48,157 bases of DNA from Priapulus caudatus (GCF_000485595.1 NW_014578284.1:19101-67257); one strand, 5' to 3'; counted from the first letter of the stretch, positions 1-10,626 are shown. Translations and numbers: made by a program. Notes: generated by a model not told the origin, from the sequence alone.

Positions 1-112
1 AAGCTTTCCATTAAGCAGCGTCAACAGCTACCTCCGATCGTATGACTAAGGTTTAACCTCAAAGGCAAAGAATCTGTGTCTTGAACGCTTTCTTAAATAT
101 ATCCGTGTTTGT

Positions 113-1316
113 GTGGTTGGAGATGATATCTATATACATAGCCAATGTTGTGCAGAAATGAAAAAGTCAGTATCGTATCTTGTGGACATCAAATTGTTAA
201 AAAGAGTGATTCTTGAATGCCAATGTGACTGTGCTGCTGGAATGGGCCCTGGTTCTCACTGTAAGCATGTTGTTGCTGTGTTGTATGCCTTCCACTTGTT
301 CACTCAAAATGGAGAAGTGTATGCTGCAACTACATGTACACAGAGACGTCAGACCTTCCATCACAGCAAAGCCTACCGAGGAACACCAATAAAATCAACA
401 GACCTGCAGCTTGTGAAAGGTCAAAATCATAGAATAAGTTTTGACCCAAGACCACCCAAGTACACTAACGCTGGAAACTTTAGCTATAAAGACTATTTTC
501 AAAATACCTGCTTGAATGCAACAGGTGTCTCAACTACGCCAATTTTCCAGCTGTTTAAGCCTGCTAATCCATATGCAGTGGCACATGACCACGACTATTG
601 TTTTGATACAATGCAAAACGACTTCTTGTCATCTATTTCACTCACCAACATTACCCAGGAAAAGAGGACAGAAATAGAGCATACAACTCGAGGACAGACT
701 GGAAATGCTGCATGGTTTGAGGAGCGTTGCAAGCGGCTTACTTCATCCAACTTTGGCCGCATATGTAAGGCCACAGATAAAACTGTCTTTAGAAAATTGG
801 TGAGATCATTTACAACTGTGACCAAAATCAAATGCGCCCCAATACGACATGGACAGCGATGTGAAAAAATCGCCTTGGCCAAATATGAAGAAACAAATAA
901 TGTGAACACGAGAAGCTCAGGACTTGTGGTTAGCCTTACTCACCCTTACTTGGCTGCATCTCCTGATGCTGTTGTTGATGACAATCTGTTGGTTCTAGAT
1001 AAAATGCCCATATGTAGCACGTGAACGGTCCATTACCCCAGTTAATGTCCCATATCTCGTTCATGACAGCTATAGTGATGAACTGAAACTTCTTAAACAA
1101 CATAACTACTACTACCAAGTTCAGGGCCAGTTGTTTTGCACTGGAGCTACTATGTGCGACTTTACAGTGTTTACGTTTAAGGATATGAAAGTTATCCGGA
1201 TCATGAGAGATGATGAGTTTATTAAAATGCTTAGAAAACTTTTTCCAGTCACATTTTCGCACTGCTGTTATCGAAAGATTTTTCTACAAAGACTACAGTC
1301 TCTACTCATGGTCATG
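113..1316 (+). pseudogene. SWIM zinc finger + YqaJ-type nuclease, copy 1 (frameshifted)
   Basis: The reading frame carries a SWIM-type zinc finger (CQCDCAAG followed by CKHVVAVLYAF, about residues 35-60) and then, from about residue 195, a YqaJ/lambda-exonuclease-like nuclease domain (WFEERCKRLTSSNFGRICK; later HPYLAASPDAVV). Such proteins are abundant in invertebrate genomes and are probably TE- or virus-derived DNA nucleases, but their role is not established. The expected EIKCP nuclease motif is lost at about 1000, where one base is missing. The protein continues in another frame after the break (HNYYYQVQGQL near 1105-1140). A second shift near 1255 leads to a natural-looking end (FYKDYSLYSWS, stop 1314-1316). 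No convincing start codon is visible, so the 5' end may lie in an upstream exon. It lies tail-to-tail with the minus-strand THAP transposase. Confidence 0.75.
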
Positions 1317-1568
1317 AATGCAGTAATTACTGAATAGAAATGTAAATATCTCCAGTAAATCTAGCTTTTTATCACTTGGGTCACATTGTCAATCATACTT
1401 CAAATAAAAAATTAGAAGATGATATTATATAAATGACAACATACATTTTTTTGCTGAATAAAATATACAAATTTGATGATTTTTAAAATATGCATTCTCT
1501 TATCACTACACAGTTCTATATAGGGCTTGCTAGCAATCATCCATTGACAGGTCCTTTTACATCTTGTA

Positions 1569-3217
1569 CTATGCCATTTTAGATACAATGGAACTCCTGA
1601 AATTACATAGCATGTAACAAATAAAGATGATTTCACTACTCAAGTTTGTTTCAGGACCGGTCATGGGTTGAGTTAAAATTTTGTATGTTTTTCCTAATCC
1701 TATAATTCTCTCGATGTGTACCCTCTTGCTAGCTATTTTACGGTCTTTTATTACACACTCTCCAGACATACGGTTTTTTTTTAAAGAAAGTGGGAATGTT
1801 GACAGTAATATTGAATGGGGCAAATAAGTCCTGTACGTTAAAACCCTTGTCAGCCATTATGGAATCGCCTGGGTCACAAGATATTTGTATGTGGCTTCTT
1901 TCGATGATTTGCCGGTCACTGACAGAGCCACCATACCTAGGGGAGATGTAGGATACTAGTGCACCAGGCGTGCATCCAACCAAGTTCTTGACAGTATTCC
2001 TGTTTTTGTAAGTTGAGAATGTGCTCTGCTGAGCACGGGGTGCACTAGGTTTCTTAACAGGACATTCAACACCGTCAATGAATATACGAGTAGTAGGGAA
2101 CTTTTGTTTGAAATCAGATGGTGCAAAATACTTCACTAAGTCTCTGGATGGAAACAAATCTATTTCACGCCACTGAACATTCATAAAGTTCACCCAAGTT
2201 ACAAAAATATTTGTGACAGTAGATTCTGAGACACAAAACATTCTACTCAGTTCAAATTTGATCTTATGTTGTCTCAGTTTAATCAGTGTAAGAAAAAACT
2301 GATCCGGGACACTTAAACACTGCACTTTTTTATTATAATAATACAGTGTAGAAGTGAACATCTGCATCATCAGCTATGAAGTGTTCAATAGAGAATGGGT
2401 TAGATGCAGTCTGGGTTGACACCGAGTTTGTACCTTCCATCTCCAAAACTACTGTACTGCTGTCTGCACTTTCACTGGAGTCCTGGTCTATAGTGACTTC
2501 TCTGCCGATTTCAATGTTGTCTCCAGAAATCATATCAGACTGCAGGTTTTGACCAAACAATAGTTGCTTGGTACACAATCTTTTCGCAGCCCGTTCTCTC
2601 CTTTCAAGAACAGTAGGGGATGGAGTGGATAACCAGGGAAACACTGATGGCACAGCACCCTTTTTTAACCGCTTTATTAATGGAGAAGACCCTGAAATCA
2701 GTGAAAAAAAAGATAATCATTTAACTAAAAATCAACAAATTTAAGGCATCTGCATTTAAAAAATTAGTTGTTTAAGTAGCTCATAAACACGAATGTGCTG
2801 GCCATAATAATATTAATTAAAAGTGTCCCTCCTTGAAATTTTAATAAGCCAACTAGAATAAACAATTCTGAATCGAACTTTAACACGTTTGGGAATTACA
2901 GGGTTTCACCTGATTTTCATCGCCATTTATCAACAAATTTAGCAACAGTACATACACTTCACTTAAATGTACACAGTGACTCCCAGAGAAATCATGGATC
3001 CACAATTTAGTTACGGCAGAGAATATTTACATTCGTAAGTTCTTGAAATGTAGTCGTCGACCACAAAGTGCGCTCTGCATACAACACTCGATTTTCCCGG
3101 GATCCATTTATCTCGACGTATAGCTATTATCCACTTCTTCCGGAGATCTTTGTCAGAAGGAAATGAATGCCCACCCCTTTTGTTGCATTGGGGCACACAA
3201 CAAAGAGTTTCAGGCAT
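1569..3217 (-). pseudogene. THAP-domain DDE transposase (IS4EU / Harbinger-like, DDE_Tnp_4), broken
   Basis: Exon 1 (3217-3031) encodes an N-terminal THAP C2CH zinc finger starting MPETLCCVPQCNKRGG and containing CRAHF. A GT donor at 3030/3029 and an AG acceptor at 2693/2692 bound a 339-base intron. Exon 2 continues through a low-complexity linker, a helix-turn-helix (ELSRMFCVSESTVTNIF) and a DDE nuclease with IFIDGVE (first Asp), YKNRNTVKNLVG, MADKGFNVQDLF (second Asp) and HIERIIGL (Glu). The family binds and cuts its own transposon ends in the nucleus. Two breaks are visible. One is near 2333, where the linker jumps frame and about 30 family residues appear deleted. The other is a frame change at the T-run near 1770-1790, so the C-terminal part (KRVHIERIIGLGKTYK) lies in another frame. 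Catalytic residues are still recognisable, so inactivation looks fairly recent. Confidence 0.85.
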
Positions 3218-3342
3218 GATTTGCTCTCAAATTTCAATAGAATGTTGACAGCATTTATCAACAGGTTGGCGTGTATTGTATAATGTATTGTTAGAATACC
3301 CGAGGCAAGACCGGCTTACGTGGTGCTGCCACCTATTGCATA

Positions 3343-3778
3343 AATTCTCGGTAACAGCCCTCATTCTGACAACATATCACCATCCGTGCGAGAAGCCCTT
3401 GTGTTCCCCCGTGCTCACGAATCAAGGCCAAAGCGAGTTACAGTGCTGAACACCCTGCCTGATAACTTGACGTCTGCTGAGAGCATTAGGACAATAGTGC
3501 CGAGGCAGTTAGATAAGATTAGAGTTTTTGCTGACAAGGAGAAAAAGGCAAAGCTGCAATACATAAAGGCGAAGAAAGTCATTCAAAAAAAACAAAAGGC
3601 AAACACATCCGAAGAGAATGTTACATGCATAGGGTGTAAAATGGCGTGGATGGACGATACAGCCGGAAGCCAGTGGGTCCAGTGTGACGAGTGTAATGGG
3701 TGGATACACTCAGACTGTTCTACCGTTGACATTCCACCAGACGATGCACTCTTCTATTGCCCGGAGTGTCAGCCATAG
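3343..3778 (+). CDS. Exon with C-terminal PHD zinc finger (family uncertain)
   Basis: The frame is open from 3343 to a TAG stop at 3776-3778. A basic, lysine-rich helix (ADKEKKAKLQYIKAKK) is followed by a PHD-type finger: CIGCKMAW, then WVQCDECNGWIHSDC, then CPEC. PHD fingers usually read histone tails, but in invertebrate genomes similar C-terminal fingers also close transposase proteins. The segment before the finger (PDNLTSAESIRTI) looks like the tail of a pogo/Tigger-type or similar TE protein; I cannot prove this. There is no good ATG at the 5' end, so it is probably a last exon or a 5'-truncated copy. The next coding exon (HIRAN) is 250 bases downstream, but a stop codon separates them. 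Confidence 0.55.
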
Positions 3779-4027
3779 TGTATGTGTCAAGGTGTGAGTA
3801 GGGATATGTGTATTTTAAATGTGTACCTAATGTCAACTGCATAATATGCAAATCAGTTTTGTGATGATTTTTTGTTCAATGTTCACTGTATTCATTTCAT
3901 ACTGATAGATCACCTTGCTTAATTTTATTTTAGATTAGTAAACATTAATATTACTTATGTCATCATAAATTTAGACAGGTATTTGACACCAAGTGAAATT
4001 ATATGCTTGTTTTTCTTCCAATTTCAG

Positions 4028-4376
4028 ACCACTCATTCAGAGACAATTCCAGAGGCTGCCTCTTCTAGTGATCCGTTCGTGCCACTGCCTTCCACCTCTG
4101 AGTCTGGATTAGCTTCACCTGTAATAAATGTCAGACTAGAAAATGCGGTTATAAAGGGCTATCATCACTACTATATACGGCCCCCGATGACTGATCCAAA
4201 GACTCTATTGTCAGTCGATAGGGAATACACAAACATACATGATCTAGATTCATGCCTTGTGTGGATTCCACCTTTGACTGAATTTAGCATCCAAATGCAT
4301 GACATGGTAACAGATGTGAAGAGGGAAATGACGGTTCGGGATGTTGCAGGACTTCCATTAGGACACGTCCCTAGGG
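4028..4376 (+). CDS. HIRAN-like domain exon, phase-compatible with the KDZ gene downstream
   Basis: A polypyrimidine tract and AG at 4026-4027 (ttcttccaatttcag) open an uninterrupted exon, and a GT donor follows at 4377. After a Ser/Pro-rich leader comes a HIRAN-like fold: IKGYHHYYIRPP, then VDREYTNIHDLDSCLVWIP, then AGLPLGHVPRG. HIRAN domains occur in Rad5/HLTF-type DNA repair helicases, where they grip DNA ends, and as free domains in many invertebrate TE-like proteins. The exon ends in phase 1 and the next convincing exon (5368) starts with two bases, so splicing would keep the frame. An LTR fragment lies in the intron between them. Membership in the same gene is inference; the chance of phase agreement by accident is about one in three. 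Confidence 0.6.
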
Positions 4377-4400
4377 GTATATGTAGCGGTTAGTATATAT

Positions 4401-4678
4401 TGTTATGTAGAGTTGTTCCGTTTATAGTTTTATTTGACGATAGATGGCGCTGGCGTGCGTGTTGTGAGGGGAGAAGTGACGCGGGAGAGAGAAAGTCGTT
4501 TTTGCAAATCAATGTGTGTTTGTGAAAGAACATATAAGTTTTAACTGCTCGAGGAGTGTTGCTGTTATTTGAAATACTTGCGTGAGCGTTCGACAACCAC
4601 AAGACAGGGGCCTGAACCCCGAGGTACTGGTATTTATACTGATAATAGTGATAATACACACTTAAAGTACCGGTAACA
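4401..4678 (+). repeat. 5' LTR
   Basis: The TG...CA boundaries and the directly following primer binding site define the end at 4678. The LTR contains CGATAGATGGCGC at 4438-4450, a motif that recurs in reverse in the repeats at 9523 and 10880. A matching 3' LTR was not found in the window. Confidence 0.65.
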
Positions 4679-4680
4679 TT

Positions 4681-4698
4681 TGGCGCCCAACGTGGGGC
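4681..4698 (+). promoter_or_regulatory. tRNA-Lys(CUU) primer binding site
   Basis: The sequence TGGCGCCCAACGTGGGGC is complementary to the 3' end, with CCA, of animal tRNA-Lys(CUU). Several retroviruses and Gypsy-type elements use this tRNA to prime reverse transcription. It sits two bases after the LTR end, as expected. Confidence 0.85.
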
Positions 4699-4773
4699 CC
4701 CTGAATAGAGTAACAGCATGTCGAACGCGGAACAGGAACAGCAAGTCCCGCGCCCTCCTCTGTACAACCTACC

Positions 4774-5163
4774 ATGGACCTGCAACGTGTGGTGGAGACT
4801 CAGCTGGAACATATCAAAATGCTAACGCAGCTGATGGAGAGACAGCTGCAGGTGCAGCCCGCGGTCCCGGAGTCGGTCACCCTCAAGAAGGACTTTGTCA
4901 TTGTGGGTAAAATTGGTGAGCTGGGTGACCCTAGCACCCTCTCATATGCGTCAGTACAGCATCAGCTCGACAGGGCCCGAGAGAGAGGGGTAACGGAGAG
5001 GGAATTAGTCCAAGGCGTTGTAAGGGCAATAGCGCCGAAGTTACAAGTCAAGGCCTATTTGGAGGGGCGAGGAGACATCGGCCTAATGGAGGTAATGGCC
5101 ATTTTAGCCAGCCATTACCAAGTAGAGGACGGCCGGGAGCTCTACCAGATCTCTCCATATTGA
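4774..5163 (+). pseudogene. Gag-like N-terminal fragment
   Basis: The frame starts MDLQRVVETQLEHIKMLTQ, an amphipathic helix or coiled coil, and carries a conserved-looking block (LQVKAYLEGRGDIGLMEVM, ASHYQVEDGRELYQ) of the kind seen at the start of Gypsy-type Gag proteins in marine animals. The ATG lies 76 bases after the primer binding site. It runs out of homologous sequence at about 5157, just before a stop, so it is truncated. The exact retrotransposon family is not certain. Confidence 0.5.
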
Positions 5164-5367
5164 ACACATAGAAGTAATTCTGCTCTTACATTGCAGTATT
5201 GATAAAAACAAGTGCAGATAAATCTTCTAGAGAGATCATAATTGCCATGAATATAATATGAAATACTTGTTGTTATAGGAATATGTGAAGTCGTATGACT
5301 TGACGATGTAACACAACCATCTAAATACAAACACATTGTTATGCGAGAACTATTTATGCGTTTGCAG

Positions 5368-7848
5368 GTTCCATATACTGCCGGCAGTGCAATGCGTGTT
5401 TGTGTGCTGCATGTGACGACGATGCACACAATAAGCATCCATTGCACGACAGGAAAATGCAGGCTGAAGGGCAGTGGACTGAGTTGACAACATGCCAACA
5501 TTACGATCCGGTTGGGAATCGTATCATTGCTATTCGTACGTGCTAGTTCTGCATTTTAGCTGGAGAATAAGAAATTATATGAGTTTATCAACCCAGTATT
5601 GGGTTGTAAATTGAATTTAATGTCATATTTTTTATGTAAATTAATTTAAAGATGTCTCGCCTTCCTGACTAGGTAGCTCATATCACATTGTCGCAAAAAT
5701 TACTCAGTGATGATAATGTATTGGCGTTACATCCTAGAAATGATGTAGTCTTTAATTCCACAGAAAGAGTGCTGCCATTGCGCCTCCGTACAGATTCATT
5801 CTGTGGGGACTGCGGCAGTAGCAAGAAGGAGGTGACGGTGGGAGCTGGAGTGTCGGCTGTTACGCTAAATGGTTTAAATATGTCCAGTATAAAGCTAGCA
5901 ATTGATTTGATAGCATTATAGCAATTTATATGCAAAAATGCAAGATTTATGATAATTTATATTGTTTATATAACAGTCATATGTATATGGTGCGTTTTTA
6001 CTGTACATACAGGGAGATATGATCTGTATCTCACAAGATACACCTTTGGTGAGTGTGGCTGTAACACACACCAGCCATCATTGGAGTTACTGGTCAGTAA
6101 CAGATGGTGGCCAGGTACTCCAGTCCGAGTGTCGGTAGTGTTCTCAGAGGAACTCTTCAGAGCGTGGAACTCCTTCCACAATATCTGCCCTGAGTTTCCT
6201 GAATCCAGGTTTCTGTCAGCAATCTCTCAGATGTCAAAGGAGTGTGGAACGGTTAGTTTCAATCATCCTAATTCATATTGTAAGAATATAATCTAAAATT
6301 TCATACTGAAACAGACACTTCATGTGAGATGAGCATTGTAAGTGTTTAAGTTATGGTGTATACATTTTTTGTAGAAGGCCTCCATCCCTACCCATGTATT
6401 TAGGCGGGCATTTCGAAAATGGAGAAACCTCCAGTTTGAGTTATCCCAGCTCACTACGCAGGATTTCTTGCAATACCCGGCATGTTCAGAAGGGCAGCAT
6501 GCTGCACATGCCAATGGCAACATGAAACTTTACCGTTTCGCAAATGTTCCAAGGTGAGCCAATTGTGTTGCTTTTACATAATTTTCAAAGACATCAACAG
6601 AGAATTAAGTTAACCTACTGTTAACAAATTACTGTACTAACAGCTGGCACATAACTTTATTTAGGATTAAGATAATCATGCTGAAAAGCTTGTTCTTTTA
6701 GCCCATAAACTTTTGTAAATGAACTGAGTTAACCCGTTTGAAAAATGCATTTTATAAACAAAAATAAAATACTACCCATATTCTTTATTGCAGAGGTGTG
6801 GGAACTTCATACTTTGAGGGGAAGTTTGTGGCGGATAGTGACGTGGTGCAGGAATTTGTTGGTGCCTACACCAGCGTTCCGTCCAGTAAAGAAAAGGTAT
6901 ACTATACAACTTATGTTTTATAAGATATACTCTATTCTCCTACATATAACATTCGATGTATAACACAAATCGCTGTATAGTCAGTAGACCCTAATGGATT
7001 CAATGGCCATGTCTAACCTAGGCTGTATAGCATAGGATGCCATAGCCTGCACTACACACATTCCTGAAGATAAATGCTGTCAATCACAAATTCACAGTTA
7101 CATAGTTCCACACTAAATTGTATAATCACTGGCATCAAAAATATATTCTGAGATATTGTTCTAACCAGGCTTTGTTTTGTTAGGCAATGACATCAGCCTG
7201 CGGTGATTGGACTGCTGCCAGAGTAAACATTGCATCTCGTAGACCACTGGACGAGACAGGATTAGAAGTTGTGGCCTGCCGGCATAACATTATGATGGGC
7301 AGTATAAGTATGACGAGGGGCGAGGTCTTTGCGTACCCCCTATTCCTACAGAAACTTGTTGCCAGTAAAAATGGCAGCAAGTTCTTCTGCACAGATGTGA
7401 TGTGCCGCTATTGGCCGTGGCTCCAGAGAAAGGCAACCTCCTCTGAGGAAGTGCGTGATTTGGTCACGCATATGAAACCCTTCCTGAGTGTTATGCATGC
7501 CAATGCGCATGCATGGCATTGTCAGGTATGTCATGAACTTATAATGGTAGTAAATATACAGCATATTTACATTAAAAGCTTTTTTATTAATTTCAGCCTA
7601 TTGTCATCAATGATCATAATTATCAAGTATATCAATATTAAAATTTGATTGCTGTCAGTGAACAAGTGCATTTGTTTTCTTTTTGCAGACTGTTTATTTT
7701 TTAAATAAATATCATTTGTATTTTGATGCATTCTATTTTAACAACTAATTTCAGGTGTTATGGCGTGGGAAATGGCAGGAGGGTGCCGCTGCCACCACAG
7801 GAGAAGAAACGGAGCAATGCTTTTCCTATATGTCGCGCTTACGGAGAA
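5368..7848 (+). CDS. KDZ (Kyakuja-Dileera-Zisupton) transposase, seven exons, cut by a BEL/Pao insertion
   Basis: Exons read 5368-5535, 5677-5871, 6013-6251, 6375-6553, 6794-6896, 7184-7525 and 7755 to about 7848. All have AG/GT borders and consistent phases, with no internal stop. Exon 1 has a B-box-like Cys/His cluster (YCRQCNACLCAACDDDAHNKH, spacing C2C4C2C4H2H). Exon 3 has CGDCG-like and LLVSNRWWPGTP blocks typical of KDZ proteins. Exon 4 has HANGNMKLYRF, where the family usually has Asp-Gly/Ala-Asn. Exon 6 has ETGLEVVACRH, GEVFAYPLFL, TDVMCRYWPWL and MHANAHAWHCQ. Exon 7 has KWQEGAAATTGEETEQ. KDZ enzymes are RNase H-fold DNA transposases. After SYMSRL the sequence switches to a BEL/Pao retroelement, so the C-terminus is lost. 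The HIRAN exon upstream may be the N-terminal part. Confidence 0.75.
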
Positions 7849-7850
7849 AC

Positions 7851-9500
7851 TCGCCGACAGAAACTCGGTTGGGACGATTCCGTTCCGAAGAAAATACTGG
7901 AACGTTGGAACAAATGGCTGAACGACCTGGACAGAATAATCAACTTCAAAATGGACAGCCGCCGAGTTTTGGGCACATCAAACAAGCACAGCTACACCAC
8001 TTCAGTGATGCGTCTGAAATGGGTTATGGTACAGCATCTTACCTCCGCCTTACCAACGAAAGGGACCAACAACACTGTGCCTTCCTGCTAGGAAAATCAC
8101 GAGTCTCCCCACTCAAAAGGCAGACGATTCCTCGTCTAGAGTTGACAGCAGCAACGGTCACAGTTAAGATAAACAGGATCATCGTTAGAGAGTTGGAAAT
8201 CCCAATCGATAGCACAATCTTTTGGACAGATAGCACGACTGTTTTGGGGTACATAGCAAATCAGACCAGCAAATTCTGCACCTTTGTAGCGAATAGAGTC
8301 GCCATCATACACGATGGATCAGACGTAGCACAATGGAGATACGTCAACACAGAGTCAAACCCTGCAGACGATGCATCCAAGGGTCTTGGTGTGAGAGCGT
8401 TCACTGTAGGAAACAGATGCAGTGCGGGACCAGACTTCCTATAGAAGAAGGAAGACAGTTGGCCGATACAACTTAAGCTGGCTCCAACGTCGTTAGTTAA
8501 TGACCCAGAAGTAAAAGCGGCCAAAGCAAAGGTGGTCAGTGCTACCATAGGAAGCACACAGCCGTCTTTCCTTGACTCAATCATTGAAAACTACTCAGAT
8601 CTGCATAAGATCACATCAGTCTCTGCCAGAGTCGTGAACTGGGGGTGCAGCAGCGTACCAAAAGGAACTCATTGGGCAGGATCAACTAGACGTTGACAAG
8701 GAAATGAAGAGATGGCGAGAGAAAAACTTCTGCAGAGACACTGGGTGCATTCCTCTGACAACAGAACAACGCCGTAAGGGCGAGGAAGCCTTAATCCGGC
8801 ATGAACAAAGGAAGCACTATCCCATAGAGCTAAACGGTCCGGACGGCAAGGGAGGCCATAAAAAGAAGAATACTATCCGACAACTGGACCCGTTCGTAGA
8901 AGATGGTATCTTGCGTGTCGGGGGCCGTTTGAGAAGATCAAGTCTAAGCGAGGCAGCTAAGCACCAGTACATTATACCCAGAGTCTACGCTTGCAGCTCG
9001 CTTGCTGGAGAATGCGCACACGCCGGTAGGTCACTTGGAGAGAAATAGTGTCCTGGCGAGCCTACGTCAGAGATACTGGATACCTGGGGCCCCAAGCGCC
9101 GTCAGAAAATTGGCCAAGAGATGTGTCATCTGCCGTTCATACTCAGCGAAGGTATGTCAACAAAAAATGGCAGACCTGCCGAAGGACCGTCTTAGAGCCA
9201 ACGAGCCGCTCTTCTCCAGAACCGGAATAGACTATTTCGGTCCCTTCGAAATTAAGCGTGGACGTAGCATGGTCAAGCGCTGGGAAGTGATCTTCACTTG
9301 TCTAGCCATTCGTGTCATCCACCTCGAGATCGCCCACAGCCTAGACACGGACTCTTGTATTAACGAAATACGAAGGTTCTTTGACCAACTTTGCCAGAGC
9401 CAAGAGGGAGCTGCGGAAAGCATAGGAGGAACTCGACCAGGAGAAGATTTCGGCTTTCCTCGCTCATAGACAGATAAATCTGCAGTGGAAATTCAATCTG
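7851..9500 (+). pseudogene. BEL/Pao retrotransposon pol fragment (RNase H and integrase)
   Basis: The fragment starts with the linker before RNase H (KLGWDDSVPKKILERW). It then has RNase H with HHFSDASEMGYG, IPRLELTAA and FWTDSTTVLGY, then NPADDASKG. The integrase zinc-binding region (HTPVGH ... CVICRSY) and core (GIDYFGPFEIKRGR, LAIRVIHLEIAHSLDTDS) follow. The pieces lie in several frames, with shifts near 7960, 8445, 8640 and 8985. Near 9382 an in-frame block containing the third region of the integrase active site is missing; the protein resumes with NFARAKRELRKA and meets a TAG stop. Homology ends at about 9500. No LTR is visible at either end. It is inserted in the last KDZ exon in the same orientation. 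Confidence 0.85.
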
Positions 9501-9502
9501 CC

Positions 9503-9670
9503 TGTATGTATATAGCCTCGTTGCGCCATCTATCGCACGCCATATGTACTACACTAATGTACACTGATGTACAGTGATGTCAACAAAAAAGTGAAACCGT
9601 TTTTTTACAGAAAACAAAGCACGACGAGTAGCCAAATATTTTGTACGAGCCCTTCGAGGAAATGTCTAGC
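9503..9670. repeat. Diverged repeat, copy A
   Basis: The blocks tatatagc..cgttgcgccatctatcgcac (9510) and tgtacgagcccttcgaggaaatgtctagcta (9647) recur, diverged, at 10866 and 11114 in the same order and orientation. This indicates an old duplication or two members of one non-coding TE family. Confidence 0.5.
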
Positions 9671-9981
9671 TACCTGGGTAGTGTAACCCGCCGTGCAATG
9701 GGCAGAATTGCTCAATGGACCGATTGCAGCGTTTCTGCGTATAAAGTGGACCTATTCAATTGCGTAGAATCGGTGCAGCGTAGTTGTGTTAGTGTGACGC
9801 TACGCGGCGTTTTTCGCGCTTTGCACGGATATCCGGGCTGCCAATTGTCCAGATGAGACGGGATACCAGAGAAGTGTTGCCGAAAGGTGTTGATCCTAAC
9901 TGCTGAGCGCAGATCTTGCGCGCAGTTCTGCGGCGAGGCGCACGCGACCGCGGGAACGTCCTACGACAGTTTGCAGCACTG

Positions 9982-10036
9982 GCAGCTATGGATTCGTGCG
10001 CCGAATGCATAGGCCGGCGCACGGATCTATAGCTGC
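9982..10036. repeat. 22-bp inverted repeat with 11-base loop
   Basis: The arms 9982-10003 and 10015-10036 match as inverted repeats at 20 of 22 positions, around a short loop. Nothing coding overlaps. The surrounding 9.67-10.2 kb sequence is GC-richer than its neighbours and I see no gene in it. Confidence 0.75.
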
Positions 10037-10207
10037 AAGCGAACAGTCCGGAATTTTAGGGGGGACACCGAGGGCAGACATTTGGGACATGGGAGGAAGT
10101 TGCAACTTAGATAGGAGGTCGTACAGATGGTCCTTGGGGGGCATTTACCGAGGGATGGATTTGGGGGCACCCACTTTGGGGGGGGGGGAATTGCAATTGG
10201 GAATTTA

Positions 10208-10371
10208 ATTCTTTAACTGTAAACTAGTAGTAGTACTACTACTACTAGCAGTAGTAGTAGTACTCTACTGTAGCACTACTACTAGTAGTAGGGCTCAAGG
10301 ATGGAGAGCATGTCCAGTAATAAACACTACTAGTAGTAGTACTAGTACTACTACTGTACTGTAGTAGTAGT
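10208..10371. repeat. TAG/CTA trinucleotide repeat block (left)
   Basis: The block has alternating (TAG)n and (CTA)n runs with spacer text at 10290-10323. Mixed orientations make it strongly self-complementary. It flanks the short inverted-repeat element at 10372. Confidence 0.85.
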
Positions 10372-10393
10372 CACAGGCACTTCAAGCGTTTCA

Positions 10394-10425
<32 letters not shown>

Positions 10426-10626
10426 TTATTTATGTGTGTGTAAGCGTGCAACAGTCGCGCCGCGAAGGCCGGCCGCAATGGCGCCGGCAGCGTATGGTTG
10501 GACGTAGGATTTGGATGGAATTTACAGGAAACTGTCGGCAATAATAGGAGAAAGAGAATATAGAAACATTAAGAATTTGGTATTTAGTTAGCATTATATT
10601 TTATTGAAACGCTTCAAGTTCCTGTG
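10372..10626. mobile_element. 255-bp MITE-like element with 25-bp terminal inverted repeats
   Basis: The left end CACAGGCACTTCAAGCG (10372 onward) and the inverted right end (10602-10626) match at 23 of 25 positions. TAG repeats abut both ends. The interior holds an (AT)n run (10393-10420) and GC-rich text, with no coding capacity. It looks like a non-autonomous DNA transposon that landed inside a TAG microsatellite; the target duplication cannot be resolved because the flanks are repetitive. Confidence 0.65.
10393..10420. repeat. (AT)n microsatellite
   Basis: Uninterrupted AT dinucleotides directly follow the left terminal inverted repeat and are followed by TTTATTTATTTA. Confidence 0.95.

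Larger units (their letters stand above)
4401..5160 (+). mobile_element. 5' end of an LTR retrotransposon (LTR, primer site, gag), 3' part missing
   Basis: A 278-base candidate LTR (4401-4678) begins TGTTATG and ends GTAACA. Two bases later lies a perfect 18-base primer binding site, followed by a gag-like frame at 4774-5163. No protease, reverse transcriptase or 3' LTR follows; sequence after about 5160 returns to AT-rich intron. The element is therefore a 5' fragment lodged in the intron between the HIRAN exon and the first KDZ exon, in the same orientation as that gene. Confidence 0.7.

Noticed and set aside
4390-4812. Minus-strand open frame through the LTR and primer site
   Set aside because: It reads across regulatory sequence of the LTR element and shows no protein family features.
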